A stretch of 64,000 nucleotides of DNA, from contig REGQ01000064.1 of NCBI GenBank assembly GCA_004134985.1, positions 394,530 to 458,529 on the forward strand. Direction: 5' to 3'. This document shows, in pieces, positions 53,622 through 62,226 of the stretch (positions are counted from its first letter, which is position 1; every line of letters starts with the position of its first letter). The DNA comes from Paenibacillaceae bacterium. Its GTDB lineage: Bacteria; Bacillota; Bacilli; Paenibacillales; Paenibacillaceae. The notes beneath the pieces were generated by a model. The model was not told the origin of the DNA. It did not search any database and saw only the letters and a list, made by a program, of their open reading frames with translations. The translations under genes were made by a program, and so were the position numbers.

Positions 53622-54650
53622 TTATGCTGCGTATTCCTTGTACCATTCCGGGTACTTGGTATCTGCCGATATATAAATCACTTTGCCGTTCTTGTCCCTT
53701 GCCGCCCGTTGCTCAAAATCAATGTCCTCGTCAAAGTATGGGACGGTTGTTGTCCGGCAGTTAACATGGAATGGTGGGCAATTGACGCCTACTTCCATTT
53801 CGGATACCTTGAATACCTTCCCATCCAAGCTTTGGCATATTGGGCTTGTGCGGTTATCCAGCACCGCCAATATTTCATACTTTTGTACAACACCACTGGC
53901 TTTGTAGCTGTCCATTGTTCCCTGCTCGACAAAAAACGCCGTCTCGGTGCGTACCAGGCGCGCGGCGTTTGAATAGGACACCCGCATGCGTTCTGCAAGA
54001 GCGGTTGTCGTGCGGTCATAACTGTCACCGCGTATAAAGGCTTGTGATAGTTTGGTGTGCAGCTCTTTTTTTAGTTTTGTGCGATCAACCCAGATCCGCT
54101 TTGACCAGTTCGATGATTCGAACTTAGTTCCAAGCACACGTTCAACGCCTTTCGCGTCAACCTTGGCAAATGGCGTAACGAATCCGGTCCCGGTATGTAT
54201 CTCATACATGGATCGGTAGTAAGTTTCCTTGTAAACATCTGCTAGCAGCTTCCCTGTGCCCGTTTCCCGGCTTGCCGCCAGTATTTCGATCTGTTGATTG
54301 ATCTGGAACTCCAACGCCTCCATACGGTTAACACGCTGCTTGTAATAGGCGTTGTTTAAGGATTGTGTCCAACGCTCATCATCGTTGTCCTTTGCCTTTG
54401 TTATGAATTCCTCAAGCCCCATCCGGAAATCATCCAGTTCGCCGGCTGTAAGCTGCCGCCTTGCCTCAGATAGATTGACAATCCCATTTTCATCGGCATA
54501 ACGATTAAAGAAGCTATTTACTTCCTTTTTGACTATATGTGTTGCTTTGACATACTCCCTAGATAGGTTGTCAATATACTTTTCAGATGACCGGAACTGT
54601 TCAACAGCGATCTGTTCAGAACGTTTCTTCCAGTAATTGCGCGGCTTCAT
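53622..54650 (-). CDS. Phage head morphogenesis protein (SPP1 gp7-like)
   Basis: A 342-residue minor head protein. N-terminal helices and the C-terminal Mu F-type domain: FIRGDSYDRTTTALAERMRV, AARLVRTETAFFVEQGTMDS, EILAVLDNRTSPICQSLDGK, VGVNCPPFHVNCRTTTVPYF. It is packed with the portal and takes part in DNA ejection. ATGA overlap with the 54,647 gene. Confidence 0.9.
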   Translation of the reverse strand: MKPRNYWKKRSEQIAVEQFRSSEKYIDNLSREYVKATHIVKKEVNSFFNRYADENGIVNLSEARRQLTAGELDDFRMGLEEFITKAKDNDDERWTQSLNNAYYKQRVNRMEALEFQINQQIEILAASRETGTGKLLADVYKETYYRSMYEIHTGTGFVTPFAKVDAKGVERVLGTKFESSNWSKRIWVDRTKLKKELHTKLSQAFIRGDSYDRTTTALAERMRVSYSNAARLVRTETAFFVEQGTMDSYKASGVVQKYEILAVLDNRTSPICQSLDGKVFKVSEMEVGVNCPPFHVNCRTTTVPYFDEDIDFEQRAARDKNGKVIYISADTKYPEWYKEYAA

Positions 54651-54865
54651 TCGCTTGCGTCCTCGCCGTTATCAGACTGGTCAGCCAAAAATCCGATTAC
54701 TGGGGAAAAATCCATAGTCTGATTTGCTCCACCAACAGCTTCTACGAGTGAGGTCAGAATTTTTAAATCCTCAACATAAACACCCTTCTCATACTCTTTA
54801 ATACAATGGTCAGTCATGCAGATAATTAACTCATTCAGCCGTTGAACTGTTTTCTTTTCCAACAT
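54647..54865 (-). CDS. Small hypothetical protein between portal and head protein
   Basis: A 72-residue protein (MLEKKTVQRLNELIICMTDH; VEDLKILTSLVEAVGGANQT). ATG 54865 behind GGGAGTGAGCGTG, inside the end of the portal gene (35-bp overlap). Function unknown. Confidence 0.6.
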   Translation of the reverse strand: MLEKKTVQRLNELIICMTDHCIKEYEKGVYVEDLKILTSLVEAVGGANQTMDFSPVIGFLADQSDNGEDASE

Positions 54866-56312
54866 CACGCTCACTCCCAAGCCCATCATAATCGGACAAA
54901 CTCTCTTGATATTGCTTTTCCAATCGTTCCATTTCCGCTTGAACATCCGTCACCCATGGATGCTGGGCAACCTGAGTTTCTTTTGATATGATGCCTTCGC
55001 TATCACGGATGTTTGTAATAATCGATGACTCGTCAATAACCATGTCTCGATTGAAGACGAAGGAAACTTTCTCTTTACTGTAGTCTTTACCAGTTGTGTT
55101 ATAGAGGTGAACGTCGATGAACCACAGTAATTGACTTAAACTCGTCTGAAACTGTGTTTCGATAAGGCTTGCATCAAGTTCAAGATCACTATATAGAAAG
55201 CGTAGCGCCACTCCTGACGGTGCACTGCCGAAATTAACAGATTGGGTGTCCACTCCTCGCCCAAATTCGTAAATATCTTTTCTGTTCGAATCCTGATGAT
55301 TTTTGTAGGCTTCTGTGTCGATTTCCAGTTGAATCGTTTTTATATCTCCACCATTTGAAACGAATGCCAACCTGTGAATGGAAATGTTTTTTCTGAATTC
55401 AGCAGCATCTGTTCCGTCATAATCACTAACAATATAAATGCTATTGGGCAAGTCTTCCAAGTTATTACTGTTGTCGCTTTTATTGCGATCATAGTCATCA
55501 ACCAATTCCTTGATAATTTCCACCAACGGTTGCTCTTCTTCGTTGTATTTCCAAGCGATAAAAGGAACTTTACCCCAATTCATGGCAAGCTTATCTGTCT
55601 TCGAATAGGCAGTAAAATGGGCTTCCTCTGCTCCTGCCTCTACATCTGGAATAAGACCTGATCCACTCCATACATAACGGCGTACCCCCATCTTGTCCCA
55701 CCATTCAATCTTACGGACGGTTGTCTTTTTAGTGCCTTCGAAAACTGTTACTTGATAATCTCTGATAACCGCATCAAGGACGGTGTGCGCTTCGTCAGCC
55801 CATATAGGAATAATTTCTTCTGAATTCATTTTTTTGAATGAAAGATTGAATTGCTCATTATAAAAAATAAACCACCAGGCAATTCCCTTATTTACCGCTT
55901 CCTTACCTGTGCTTTGCAATCTTTGCATCATGTCTTCATCGAATAAATTTGTAAGCTCTTCATCGTATTGTTCATCCTTCGTCTGGATTGACATCGGACG
56001 CCCCAGCAGATAACCAACTTTTTGATCAACAAGTTTTCTAATAAAGCCATTTGCTAACTTGTTATTTGCCAAATTGGCGACTTGCTCCTGTGCGCCGCTC
56101 TCTCCTATAACAGTCCGAGTACGGTCTTTGATGTCCGTATTGTTACGGTAATAACGCTCACCAATAATCATCCATTTACGTTTATCTGAGCGTTTCCATT
56201 CCCCGACTTCCAATTGAATAATCTGTTCGTCGGTAGCTGCGCTCTTTGCGCCTTGGATGATTATTCTTTCAATTTCTCGTTGTGCTTCTGATCCACCAAA
56301 AGGAATAGGCAC
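54831..56312 (-). CDS. Portal protein (SPP1 gp6-like)
   Basis: A 493-residue portal, the ring through which DNA is packed. GKE-type motifs: WMIIGERYYRNNTDIKDRTR, NLANNKLANGFIRKLVDQKV, YLLGRPMSIQTKDEQYDEEL, ELVDDYDRNKSDNSNNLEDL. I choose GTG 56312 behind AAAGGAGGG, so it no longer overlaps the terminase; a frame back to 56357 exists. Confidence 0.92.
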   Translation of the reverse strand: MPIPFGGSEAQREIERIIIQGAKSAATDEQIIQLEVGEWKRSDKRKWMIIGERYYRNNTDIKDRTRTVIGESGAQEQVANLANNKLANGFIRKLVDQKVGYLLGRPMSIQTKDEQYDEELTNLFDEDMMQRLQSTGKEAVNKGIAWWFIFYNEQFNLSFKKMNSEEIIPIWADEAHTVLDAVIRDYQVTVFEGTKKTTVRKIEWWDKMGVRRYVWSGSGLIPDVEAGAEEAHFTAYSKTDKLAMNWGKVPFIAWKYNEEEQPLVEIIKELVDDYDRNKSDNSNNLEDLPNSIYIVSDYDGTDAAEFRKNISIHRLAFVSNGGDIKTIQLEIDTEAYKNHQDSNRKDIYEFGRGVDTQSVNFGSAPSGVALRFLYSDLELDASLIETQFQTSLSQLLWFIDVHLYNTTGKDYSKEKVSFVFNRDMVIDESSIITNIRDSEGIISKETQVAQHPWVTDVQAEMERLEKQYQESLSDYDGLGSERDVGKENSSTAE

Positions 56313-56328
56313 TTCATATTCCCTCCTT

Positions 56329-57609
56329 TCATCCTTGCAAGAAATGAACTCCTCCACCCTTTAAATCCCCTACTTCGTAATCATCAAGGGCATACCAAAT
56401 AGCCGAAAACGTATGGGGGTCGATATTGAACTCATCTAAGATGATGTCCCCATTCTTGTCTACGGCATAGGTTAAATCTTTTAGTTCCTCGATCACATTC
56501 GGGCAGTTGCTTGAGCAAATAATCTTTTTGAACCTCTTCACTTTCTTTGTATATTGCAGCCGAGAACCCGCGAATTTTTTGGCTGGGCGCATATTAAATC
56601 CCACCTGTTTGAAATACGCTATTGTCTTAGGCTCGGCACTATCTGCCCTTATTATCTCGCGTGTTTTCTTGAATTCTTGTAGATCATCGGCCGTCCTATC
56701 GTCCGTCATCTTATTTTTGTAATATTCCCAGTAGATGTAGAGAATTTTCTCCTTATGATCGACAGCTAGACGGACAAGCGCATTATAGGATTCCTCGAAT
56801 CCAAAGTCCATCCCAACACGATTAATTGGGGAACGAATCCGGTTGACCGCATCCATCACGTCTTCATGCGACCACTCCACAAACTGAGGTAAGACGCGCA
56901 GTCCATTAACTCCAAATCTACCTAATCGAGCGACACGATGGAGGTCTGGATCGTGGATTTCTAATTCATCCAACTGCTCGATATAGCTTAACGGCAGAAA
57001 CAGATTGTCATCTGCAAGCGAGTGATGATAATAGGTGTTTCCCACGACTACAACACGCACACGATATAACTCTTCATCATCCAGGATAAAAAGCTTTTTC
57101 TTCACATCCTTGAAGAAGTGCTTGTAGCTCCAGTTAGCAGTGTTAACAGGATTAGTGCTCAAAATCATATACAGCGGCAAAGTAGGATGCCTTAGCCGAC
57201 CGATTAATTCCTTGAAGCCGGCATATTTTATTTCGCTGCACTCTTCCAGCCAGATAATCGAGATGTTATGGATAGATTTAAGTTTGACGGGCTTATCCAT
57301 GCCCTTGAATATGATTTTGCTGCCATTAGGAAACCTGATTTGCATCGGTGAAGATATGGGTTTAACTCTACCTGTTAGCCCAAGATCCTCTATGATCTCT
57401 TCCAATAGCGAAAAGGTAGAGTCTCGAATCGTTTCGTAGACTTCACGCACAACAAGAGCCGTTCTTTTCTCTTGCAATAGCTTTAAAATTAATTTCAAGC
57501 CTACATGATAGCTTTTGCTGGAACCATAGCCGCCAACCAGGAACTGAAACTTCTGATTCCAATCGAACAGAAAATCTTCAAAATGGGGATTGACCTCTTT
57601 TTCGATCAT
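56329..57609 (-). CDS. Terminase large subunit (XtmB-like)
   Basis: DNA-packaging motor ATPase and nuclease, 426 residues. ATPase: [20 protein letters not shown] (Walker A-like), [20 protein letters not shown] (Walker B), [11 protein letters not shown] (coupling). Nuclease: [20 protein letters not shown] and [13 protein letters not shown] with conserved Asp residues. Overlaps the small subunit by ATGA. Confidence 0.93.
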   Translation of the reverse strand: MIEKEVNPHFEDFLFDWNQKFQFLVGGYGSSKSYHVGLKLILKLLQEKRTALVVREVYETIRDSTFSLLEEIIEDLGLTGRVKPISSPMQIRFPNGSKIIFKGMDKPVKLKSIHNISIIWLEECSEIKYAGFKELIGRLRHPTLPLYMILSTNPVNTANWSYKHFFKDVKKKLFILDDEELYRVRVVVVGNTYYHHSLADDNLFLPLSYIEQLDELEIHDPDLHRVARLGRFGVNGLRVLPQFVEWSHEDVMDAVNRIRSPINRVGMDFGFEESYNALVRLAVDHKEKILYIYWEYYKNKMTDDRTADDLQEFKKTREIIRADSAEPKTIAYFKQVGFNMRPAKKFAGSRLQYTKKVKRFKKIICSSNCPNVIEELKDLTYAVDKNGDIILDEFNIDPHTFSAIWYALDDYEVGDLKGGGVHFLQG

Positions 57610-58373
57610 ACCCTCTCACCCTTTCGAGTGATCAAGATTTCAATTGGCTTGTCTCCCTCATCCAACGCTTGCTTATCCAGTATCTTTACATCGGCATTGA
57701 TCTTGTTGACCTGGGCCTGCATTAACTCCAGTTTCAACCGGCGCTCGTCGTTTTCCGGTGCTGCAGCAAGATACTGCTTAATAGCAGATCGCAGTTCGCG
57801 CATGATGACAGTGTACGCCTTGATATCGGTCGCCTGGCGATCCCAAGAGAATTGAAACTCGTATTCTTCCTCGGTAACCATTTGTTCATAATTCGGTTCT
57901 TCTTTGGAGCCTTTATCGACAACCTCAAACTTTTGCTTTTTAAGTTCCTTGATCATTTCATCTTTATCCGTTACATACATTTTCGTTTGCATATCGATCA
58001 ATTTGGCATAGGCGATCTCTACGCTGTCCCAAATCATGTCTAACGGATCAAGGTTACGGGCCATCTCCAGTATCTCCTGAAATCGCTCGTCTTGTGGAAG
58101 AAATTTGCGATACGCGCCGTGCTTAACTGCGTAATCGTTTCCCTCTGGCCCACCGGGGCCGCCGCTGTTGCCAACTGCGTTCTTGTTGCCTGGTTGTCCG
58201 CCCTTTGGGCGCCTTGTCGGGATCTCATCCCACTTATCAAGATGCTTCCACTTACGAATAAGAGCCGGGCTTATGCCCAGCTCATCAGCGATTTCTGTTA
58301 ATTTTTTCTGGCGGCTGCTCTTGAGCCAAAGCTTAAGGGCCGCTGTCCGATTGGTGCTTTTTGGTCTGGACAA
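57606..58373 (-). CDS. Terminase small subunit (XtmA-like)
   Basis: A 255-residue DNA-recognition subunit with an N-terminal HTH ([20 protein letters not shown]), a Gly/Asn-rich linker ([20 protein letters not shown]) and [17 protein letters not shown] start at 58373 behind AGGTGG. First gene of the late structural block, so a late promoter and cos/pac site are likely nearby. Confidence 0.88.
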   Translation of the reverse strand: MSRPKSTNRTAALKLWLKSSRQKKLTEIADELGISPALIRKWKHLDKWDEIPTRRPKGGQPGNKNAVGNSGGPGGPEGNDYAVKHGAYRKFLPQDERFQEILEMARNLDPLDMIWDSVEIAYAKLIDMQTKMYVTDKDEMIKELKKQKFEVVDKGSKEEPNYEQMVTEEEYEFQFSWDRQATDIKAYTVIMRELRSAIKQYLAAAPENDERRLKLELMQAQVNKINADVKILDKQALDEGDKPIEILITRKGERV

Positions 58374-58396
58374 TCATTGTCACCACCTCATTCCTT

Positions 58397-58648
58397 TTAA
58401 TTAAGATCCGTTTTCTCGACTGCAGCACGTATCTTACTCGTTAGTTCTTGAAATTCTCGAAGGGATGCCATTTGAACATCTCTCAGTTCATCCCAATGTC
58501 TTTCTCGTTGCGCATTAAGTTCCGAAATATGCCTAATCTTTTGTTCATAGAGCGCATTGATTTGAAGCTGCCTGATGCCTCCGTATAATATTAGGCAAAT
58601 TGCTATCACAGGGATTAAATTCTTAATGAACTTAATCGTTTTATTCAC
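58397..58648 (-). CDS. Hypothetical membrane-anchored small protein
   Basis: An 83-residue protein with one N-terminal membrane helix (NLIPVIAICLILYGGI) and a long charged helix after it. GTG start. Lies between recombinase and terminase. Unknown. Confidence 0.55.
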   Translation of the reverse strand: MNKTIKFIKNLIPVIAICLILYGGIRQLQINALYEQKIRHISELNAQRERHWDELRDVQMASLREFQELTSKIRAAVEKTDLN

Positions 58649-58654
58649 TGATCA

Positions 58655-59266
58655 TCATTCCCTTAATTCAATTTCCTTCACCCTACGGTAAAAGGTGTTG
58701 TCACTTATCCCAAGAGCCTTGTATGCTGCAGTAGCTGTGATTTCACCATTCTTCCAAGCTTCATACTGTCTCATAAATTCAGGGGTAATCCCTTTCTTCG
58801 GGCGACCGAATTGAATGCCAGCATTCATTGCAACGTCAATACCTTCCCTTTGACGCTGCTTGTTCTTCTTCCGCTCTTGCTCGGCCACATAAGCGAGCAT
58901 CGAAAGAAACTGATCTTCCAGCAGCTTGCCTATGTCGCCCATTGACTTGAATTTTCTGCTGTCGAACAACTCCTCATTCTCCAGAACAACGATGTCCGCC
59001 CCAACTTCCCGGGTGATGTGCTTCCATTCGGAAATGATGCCGTCATAGTCGCGCCCAAGCCGATCAAGCGCATCCATGTAAAGCAGGTCGCCTTCACGAA
59101 GCACTTTGCGCAGCTCCTGATACTTATCACGTTTAAAATCTTTACCCGATGCCTTGTCTACAAATATAAATTTATCTGGTATTCCAAGCTCACGCATTTT
59201 GATCAACTGCCGCTCTGTATTCTGATCCCTGTCACTCACTCGGACATAACCTAATTTAACAACCAT
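58655..59266 (-). CDS. Small serine recombinase (resolvase/invertase family)
   Basis: A 203-residue site-specific recombinase. Catalytic Ser is in LGYVRVSDRDQNTERQLIKM, and the rest of the resolvase fold is clear: KFIFVDKASGKDFKRDKYQE, LYMDALDRLGRDYDGIISEW, FLSMLAYVAEQERKKNKQRQ. The C-terminal helix-turn-helix is ATAAYKALGISDNTFYRRV. It is resolvase-sized, not a large serine integrase like SpoIVCA. ATG 59266 behind AAAGGGGCGAATCATC. Its substrate could be a DNA segment of the phage, its own promoter region, or the sigK sites. Confidence 0.88.
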   Translation of the reverse strand: MVVKLGYVRVSDRDQNTERQLIKMRELGIPDKFIFVDKASGKDFKRDKYQELRKVLREGDLLYMDALDRLGRDYDGIISEWKHITREVGADIVVLENEELFDSRKFKSMGDIGKLLEDQFLSMLAYVAEQERKKNKQRQREGIDVAMNAGIQFGRPKKGITPEFMRQYEAWKNGEITATAAYKALGISDNTFYRRVKEIELRE

Positions 59267-59290
59267 GATGATTCGCCCCTTTACAACCTT

Positions 59291-59330
59291 TGTACGTCAA
59301 ATTATACCTGTTTTACATGACGTACGTCAA
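59291..59330 (-). promoter_or_regulatory. Promoter of the serine recombinase with GTACGTCAA repeats
   Basis: Minus-strand promoter TTGACG (59330-59325), 18 bp, TATAAT (59306-59301). GTACGTCAA occurs at 59292-59300 and 59322-59330, exactly 30 bp apart (about three helix turns), overlapping the start site and the -35. The second is part of TGACGTACGTCA. Probable autoregulation or recombination sites. Confidence 0.7.
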
Positions 59331-59390
59331 TAGTTCAAACACACCTTTTGACGTTGTGTTTCAAGGGGTAAAGCCGCGTGTTTTCGACTA

Positions 59391-59414
59391 CGTCAAAAAG
59401 CATGCTTTTTGACG
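59391..59414. repeat. 24-bp perfect palindrome
   Basis: CGTCAAAAAGCA / TGCTTTTTGACG is a perfect inverted repeat without a loop, and each arm carries the same CGTCAA word as the recombinase promoter repeats. It may be a res/att-like core site or operator. It also resembles a short terminator, but no gene ends here. A further TTGACG copy is at about 59348. Confidence 0.65.
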
Positions 59415-59681
59415 GGGTTTTAATGCACTATTTGTTACGCCGAAAATTATTCGAGTTGGAAAGAACGCTCGGAAACGATTGGTAACGCTCCTGTTCCAAC
59501 TTCTTCGTTCAATTATCGATCCGAGCGGTCGAAAATTTATGCTGCTGCTGATCGTTGTTTTCACTAATAATTGTCAGTAGGGTGCAACTTAACTATATTT
59601 CTGTTGCACTCATAATTTGCCGAGAATGTTGATAAATCAAGACTTTTAAAAAAATGATATTTGAGTGCAACATTGACCGAA
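59415..59681. other. Gene-free AT-rich stretch between recombinases
   Basis: No coding frame is supported. It separates the short tyrosine recombinase from the serine recombinase. The sequence GAGTGCAAC/GGTGCAAC and TTGCACTC phrase (59576-59672) recurs, giving an imperfect repeat, otherwise nothing clear. Confidence 0.5.
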
Positions 59682-60284
59682 TTATGTGAAACTCATTCGC
59701 AAATTTGCTCGGTCCATCGCGTCTTGCGTCAAGCCTAAATATCGCAGAGTTTCCTCTTGAGTTTCGTGACCGAACATTTCCATTAGTAACGCCATGGTGT
59801 ATGCTGCTTCATTCGGAGGCGTGCTCATTATGAGTTGATAACCCCAAGTTTTTCGAAGCGAGTGCGTACCGATATTTTCAAGTCCGAAACGCGCCGCGAC
59901 ATCGTTCAACATCTTCCAAGCCGTTTCCCTCCGAATAGGCTCCCCGACTGCTCCTGTGATCGTTTTACGTTGCCGCGAAGCGAATAAGTAGGCATCATCT
60001 GGCAAGTCCTGTATGTAAAGCATTAAGTCATCATGATAATCAGAATGAATAATGAATTTCTTCTTTTTTCGTTTTTTATTTCGTTTCTTGGTTTTATCTG
60101 CCACAAAATTGATGTGTGATTGATCTCTGACCGTACCAACCTGCAGCTTGAGTAAGTCCGATACCCTTAATCCGCTATGAATGCCCATAGAAAAAAAGAT
60201 ATAGTCACGAAATGATTTGACTTTGAGATAATTCTTTATTTGCACAATGACCGATATATCTCGTATCGGCTGAACCTCGTTCAT
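59682..60284 (-). CDS. Short tyrosine recombinase/integrase
   Basis: A 200-residue phage integrase catalytic domain. Catalytic residues: Arg in HSGLRVSDLLKLQV, the H-x-L-R box in GTHSLRKTWGYQL, His in MEMFGHETQEETLRYLGLTQ with Tyr in RYLGL. A lysine-rich beta hairpin (KKRNKKRKKKKFIIH) is inserted. It lacks the normal N-terminal arm/core-binding domains. Such short proteins are common near ArpU and terminase in Bacillota prophages and need not be the integrase of the element. ATG 60284 behind CAGCGAGGTGGTGAG. Confidence 0.83.
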   Translation of the reverse strand: MNEVQPIRDISVIVQIKNYLKVKSFRDYIFFSMGIHSGLRVSDLLKLQVGTVRDQSHINFVADKTKKRNKKRKKKKFIIHSDYHDDLMLYIQDLPDDAYLFASRQRKTITGAVGEPIRRETAWKMLNDVAARFGLENIGTHSLRKTWGYQLIMSTPPNEAAYTMALLMEMFGHETQEETLRYLGLTQDAMDRANLRMSFT

Positions 60285-60318
60285 CTCACCACCTCGCTGT
60301 TTTAATGTATTTTGAAAC

Positions 60319-60346
60319 AAAAAAAGCACCCGTTAAGGTGCTTTTA
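60319..60346 (-). terminator. Terminator after the 60,348 gene
   Basis: AGCACC (60325-60330) / GGTGCT (60337-60342) with seven T on the minus strand. It separates the small gene from the recombinase. Confidence 0.8.
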
Positions 60347-60347
60347 A

Positions 60348-60611
60348 TTAAGTTATCAAATCTGATTTAGGTTCGATACCCTTATCTTTAACCACTACTT
60401 CCAAGTGAGAGAGTGTTTGCCCCCCAGCACTACTAACTACAAGTTTTGCATCCTTCACTTCTGCTTCAATTCCTGAATAACTGCTGCTAGATAGTTGCCT
60501 TGAATAAGAAACATTTTTCACGGATAACAATGCAAAAACTTCTTCTTGGCTCAATTCCACAGTAGTTCCCTGATCTTGTTTGTCGTCTTGCAAAATAAAT
60601 ACCACTTTCAA
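60348..60611 (-). CDS. Hypothetical small phage protein
   Basis: An 87-residue protein: MKVVFILQDDKQDQGTTVEL, SQEEVFALLSVKNVSYSRQL, VVSSAGGQTLSHLEVVVKDK. Start at TTG behind AGGAGGGTGAGGAA. Unknown function. Confidence 0.5.
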   Translation of the reverse strand: MKVVFILQDDKQDQGTTVELSQEEVFALLSVKNVSYSRQLSSSSYSGIEAEVKDAKLVVSSAGGQTLSHLEVVVKDKGIEPKSDLIT

Positions 60612-60689
60612 TTCCTCACCCTCCTGACAAAAAGTTTACTCCAAAATATTCCTCTTTGTCCACAGAAAAGGGTGGTTCTGTTTATTAAT

Positions 60690-61016
60690 TTAGTTGCTAA
60701 TATCTACATTCTCCACATCAACCAAGAAGAACCATTCACCGTCAACCATGAAGCGCCGCTTATAGTAATCAATTCGATCCACGACACCGACAACCCGCAA
60801 CTGCTCCCACTCGTCAAAAATCTTGATTGCAATTTCTTTGCGCTGCTCTTTTGATTCAGCAATCGCCAGCCCAAACAGTTCAAGCTCCTGATCATCGAGT
60901 TGAATCCTTTGGCGCTTGCGTTGCTCTTTTCGATACAAGTTTGCTGCGCGGACATGCTCAGGAATCATCATGCGTGACGTTTCCCACATGCCGTTACCTT
61001 CTAGCTTTTTTCTCAT
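60690..61016 (-). CDS. YolD-like protein
   Basis: A 108-residue member of the YolD family: MRKKLEGNGMWETSRMMIPE, IRQ-type middle (DDQELELFGLAIAESKEQRK), IVVD-like end (VVGVVDRIDYYKRRFMVDGE). YolD proteins are usually next to a UvrX-type Y-family polymerase in an SOS operon; none follows here. Start ATG 61016 behind GAAAGGATGTTCGCC. A LexA box covers its promoter. Confidence 0.8.
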   Translation of the reverse strand: MRKKLEGNGMWETSRMMIPEHVRAANLYRKEQRKRQRIQLDDQELELFGLAIAESKEQRKEIAIKIFDEWEQLRVVGVVDRIDYYKRRFMVDGEWFFLVDVENVDISN

Positions 61017-61045
61017 GGCGAACATCCTTTCGCGTTTTTATAATT

Positions 61046-61074
61046 ATTATATGCGAACGAACGTTTGTATTCAA
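61046..61074 (-). promoter_or_regulatory. SOS promoter with LexA box for yolD-like gene
   Basis: CGAACGAACGTTTG (61054-61067) fits the Gram-positive LexA site CGAACRNRYGTTYG exactly. It lies in the 17-bp spacer of TTGAAT (-35, 61074-61069) and TATAAT (-10, 61051-61046). LexA binding would block this promoter until DNA damage. Confidence 0.85.
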
Positions 61075-61278
61075 TGGGTACTTATGGGCAAAAAATTATC
61101 CTAGAAAAGTTGTTATTTGGGATAAAGGATTCGCTCCTCTTATCGTAATCCGGTGCCACCGGTCAGTGTAGGATTGGCTAAATAAACGGGTCTCAAACCC
61201 CTCGCCATCTCCACACGCTTGGCGACTTGCGCCTAAGGATAAATATCCCACCGCGTGACCGGCTGCCACAATGATAAA

Positions 61279-61333
61279 GGTACAGTGACGTTACCCTGTT
61301 GATCACTGATCAACTGTATACGTCAACTGTACC
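61279..61333. repeat. Nested inverted repeats
   Basis: Outer arms GGTACAGT (61279-61286) and ACTGTACC (61326-61333) enclose GTTGATC-ACT-GATCAAC (61298-61314). TGACGTTA / ATACGTCA lie between. Regulatory or cut-site-like structure; no U-run for a terminator. Confidence 0.6.
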
Positions 61334-61360
61334 CTATTAACGTTGTGCATTGGCGACACG

Positions 61361-61391
61361 GTAGAGACATAAAGTAGACACGATGTAGACA
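61361..61391. repeat. Three short direct repeats (GTAGAGACA / GTAGACA)
   Basis: GTAGAGACA at 61361, GTAGACA at 61374 and GTAGACA at 61385, spaced by 13 and 11 bp, about one helix turn, just after the arpU stop. They look like protein-binding iterons. Confidence 0.5.
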
Positions 61392-61395
61392 AAAA

Positions 61396-61743
61396 TTAGA
61401 TGCAGCCCCACGTTTTAAGGCTGTTGGCCACGGAATCCGCGCCCTCCCTGATCTTACGGTCCAGTGTTCTTGCGCAAATTAGATTAAACTTGATTATTGC
61501 CGCTTTGCGTGGATGGCCCTGAATAAAACGATACTGCATAATGCTGCGTATCTCTGGGTCAAGGATTGCATCGACAGCTCTCTCAAGATTGCGTAAGGCT
61601 TGGATCTGCAACGGCTGCTCTGCCGGCGCATTGCGTAATCTTCGCAATGCCTTTTTATAGTCTGTGAGCATTATTCTTACCTTGACGACATCAGCTGTAG
61701 TGGCTACTGGAAACAACGTATCCATCATTAGTAGCATTATCAT
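61396..61743 (-). CDS. ArpU-like late transcription regulator
   Basis: About 115 residues in the ArpU/RinA-like group, which switches on phage late genes: MLTDYKKALRRLRNAPAEQP, IQALRNLERAVDAILDPEIR, IMQYRFIQGHPRKAAIIKFN (sigma region 4-like HTH), TLDRKIREGADSVANSLKTW. ATG 61743 behind AGGGGAACGGTG, longer frame to 61806 possible. It stands between early genes and the structural block, as in other prophages. Confidence 0.7.
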   Translation of the reverse strand: MIMLLMMDTLFPVATTADVVKVRIMLTDYKKALRRLRNAPAEQPLQIQALRNLERAVDAILDPEIRSIMQYRFIQGHPRKAAIIKFNLICARTLDRKIREGADSVANSLKTWGCI

Positions 61744-61752
61744 CACCGTTCC

Positions 61753-61774
61753 CCTATGGTATAATTTCCATAGG
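61753..61774. promoter_or_regulatory. Inverted repeat in front of arpU-like gene
   Basis: CCTATGG (61753-61759) and CCATAGG (61768-61774) with 8 bp between, over the ribosome-binding region of the arpU-like gene. Possible operator or translational hairpin. Confidence 0.5.
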
Positions 61775-61858
61775 AGAATTTGTCTGCCCCGGTCCCCGTT
61801 CCCCAACGATCAACCGGGGTTTAACTCTATGATTAGGTTTCAACCGCCTGTAAAATTG

Positions 61859-62200
61859 TCAATCTCGGATCGTCCGCATAGAAGGAGTATTTGTTTCATT
61901 ACCCTGATTTTCCAATAAATTATGAGCTCCCAAAAGGCTTAAAAGATATTTGATTGGCACCTCTACCATCTCCGGTTTCTCACTGCAAAGTGTACGCAAG
62001 TGGATCTGACGTTCATCCGTAAAATCACGAAAACTTTCTAAAGGCCCATATAAAGCAAGCATCCTTTCAAAATCATCCATCAAAATCTTCAATTGATTTG
62101 AAAGGAATGGGACTGTAGTTTTTTTATTATAGTGCATTTCGTCAAAAGCCCAGTTATACAAACTTTCCTTCATCCCCAGAATCGTCGGCTTGCTGTCCAT
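61859..62200 (-). CDS. Hypothetical phage protein
   Basis: A 113-residue protein: SLYNWAFDEMHYNKKTTVPF, LKILMDDFERMLALYGPLES. ATG 62200 behind AGGAGGGGAAAG. Unknown; part of the minus-strand early run. Confidence 0.55.
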   Translation of the reverse strand: MDSKPTILGMKESLYNWAFDEMHYNKKTTVPFLSNQLKILMDDFERMLALYGPLESFRDFTDERQIHLRTLCSEKPEMVEVPIKYLLSLLGAHNLLENQGNETNTPSMRTIRD

Positions 62201-62226
62201 CTTTCCCCTCCTATGATGAATAATCA

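Noticed and set aside
59441..59560. Possible small RNA or att site in the AT-rich gap beside the recombinases
   Set aside because: Some imperfect repeats, but no promoter-terminator pair and no duplicate in the window.
61185..61235. tRNA/tmRNA 3'-end-like phrase (GGGTCTCAAACCCCTCGCC, then ATCTCCA)
   Set aside because: Looks like a T-arm and acceptor end, but the T-loop lacks TTCRA, the stem is too short, and no matching 5' acceptor or anticodon arm was found. It might be an old att remnant but cannot be supported.
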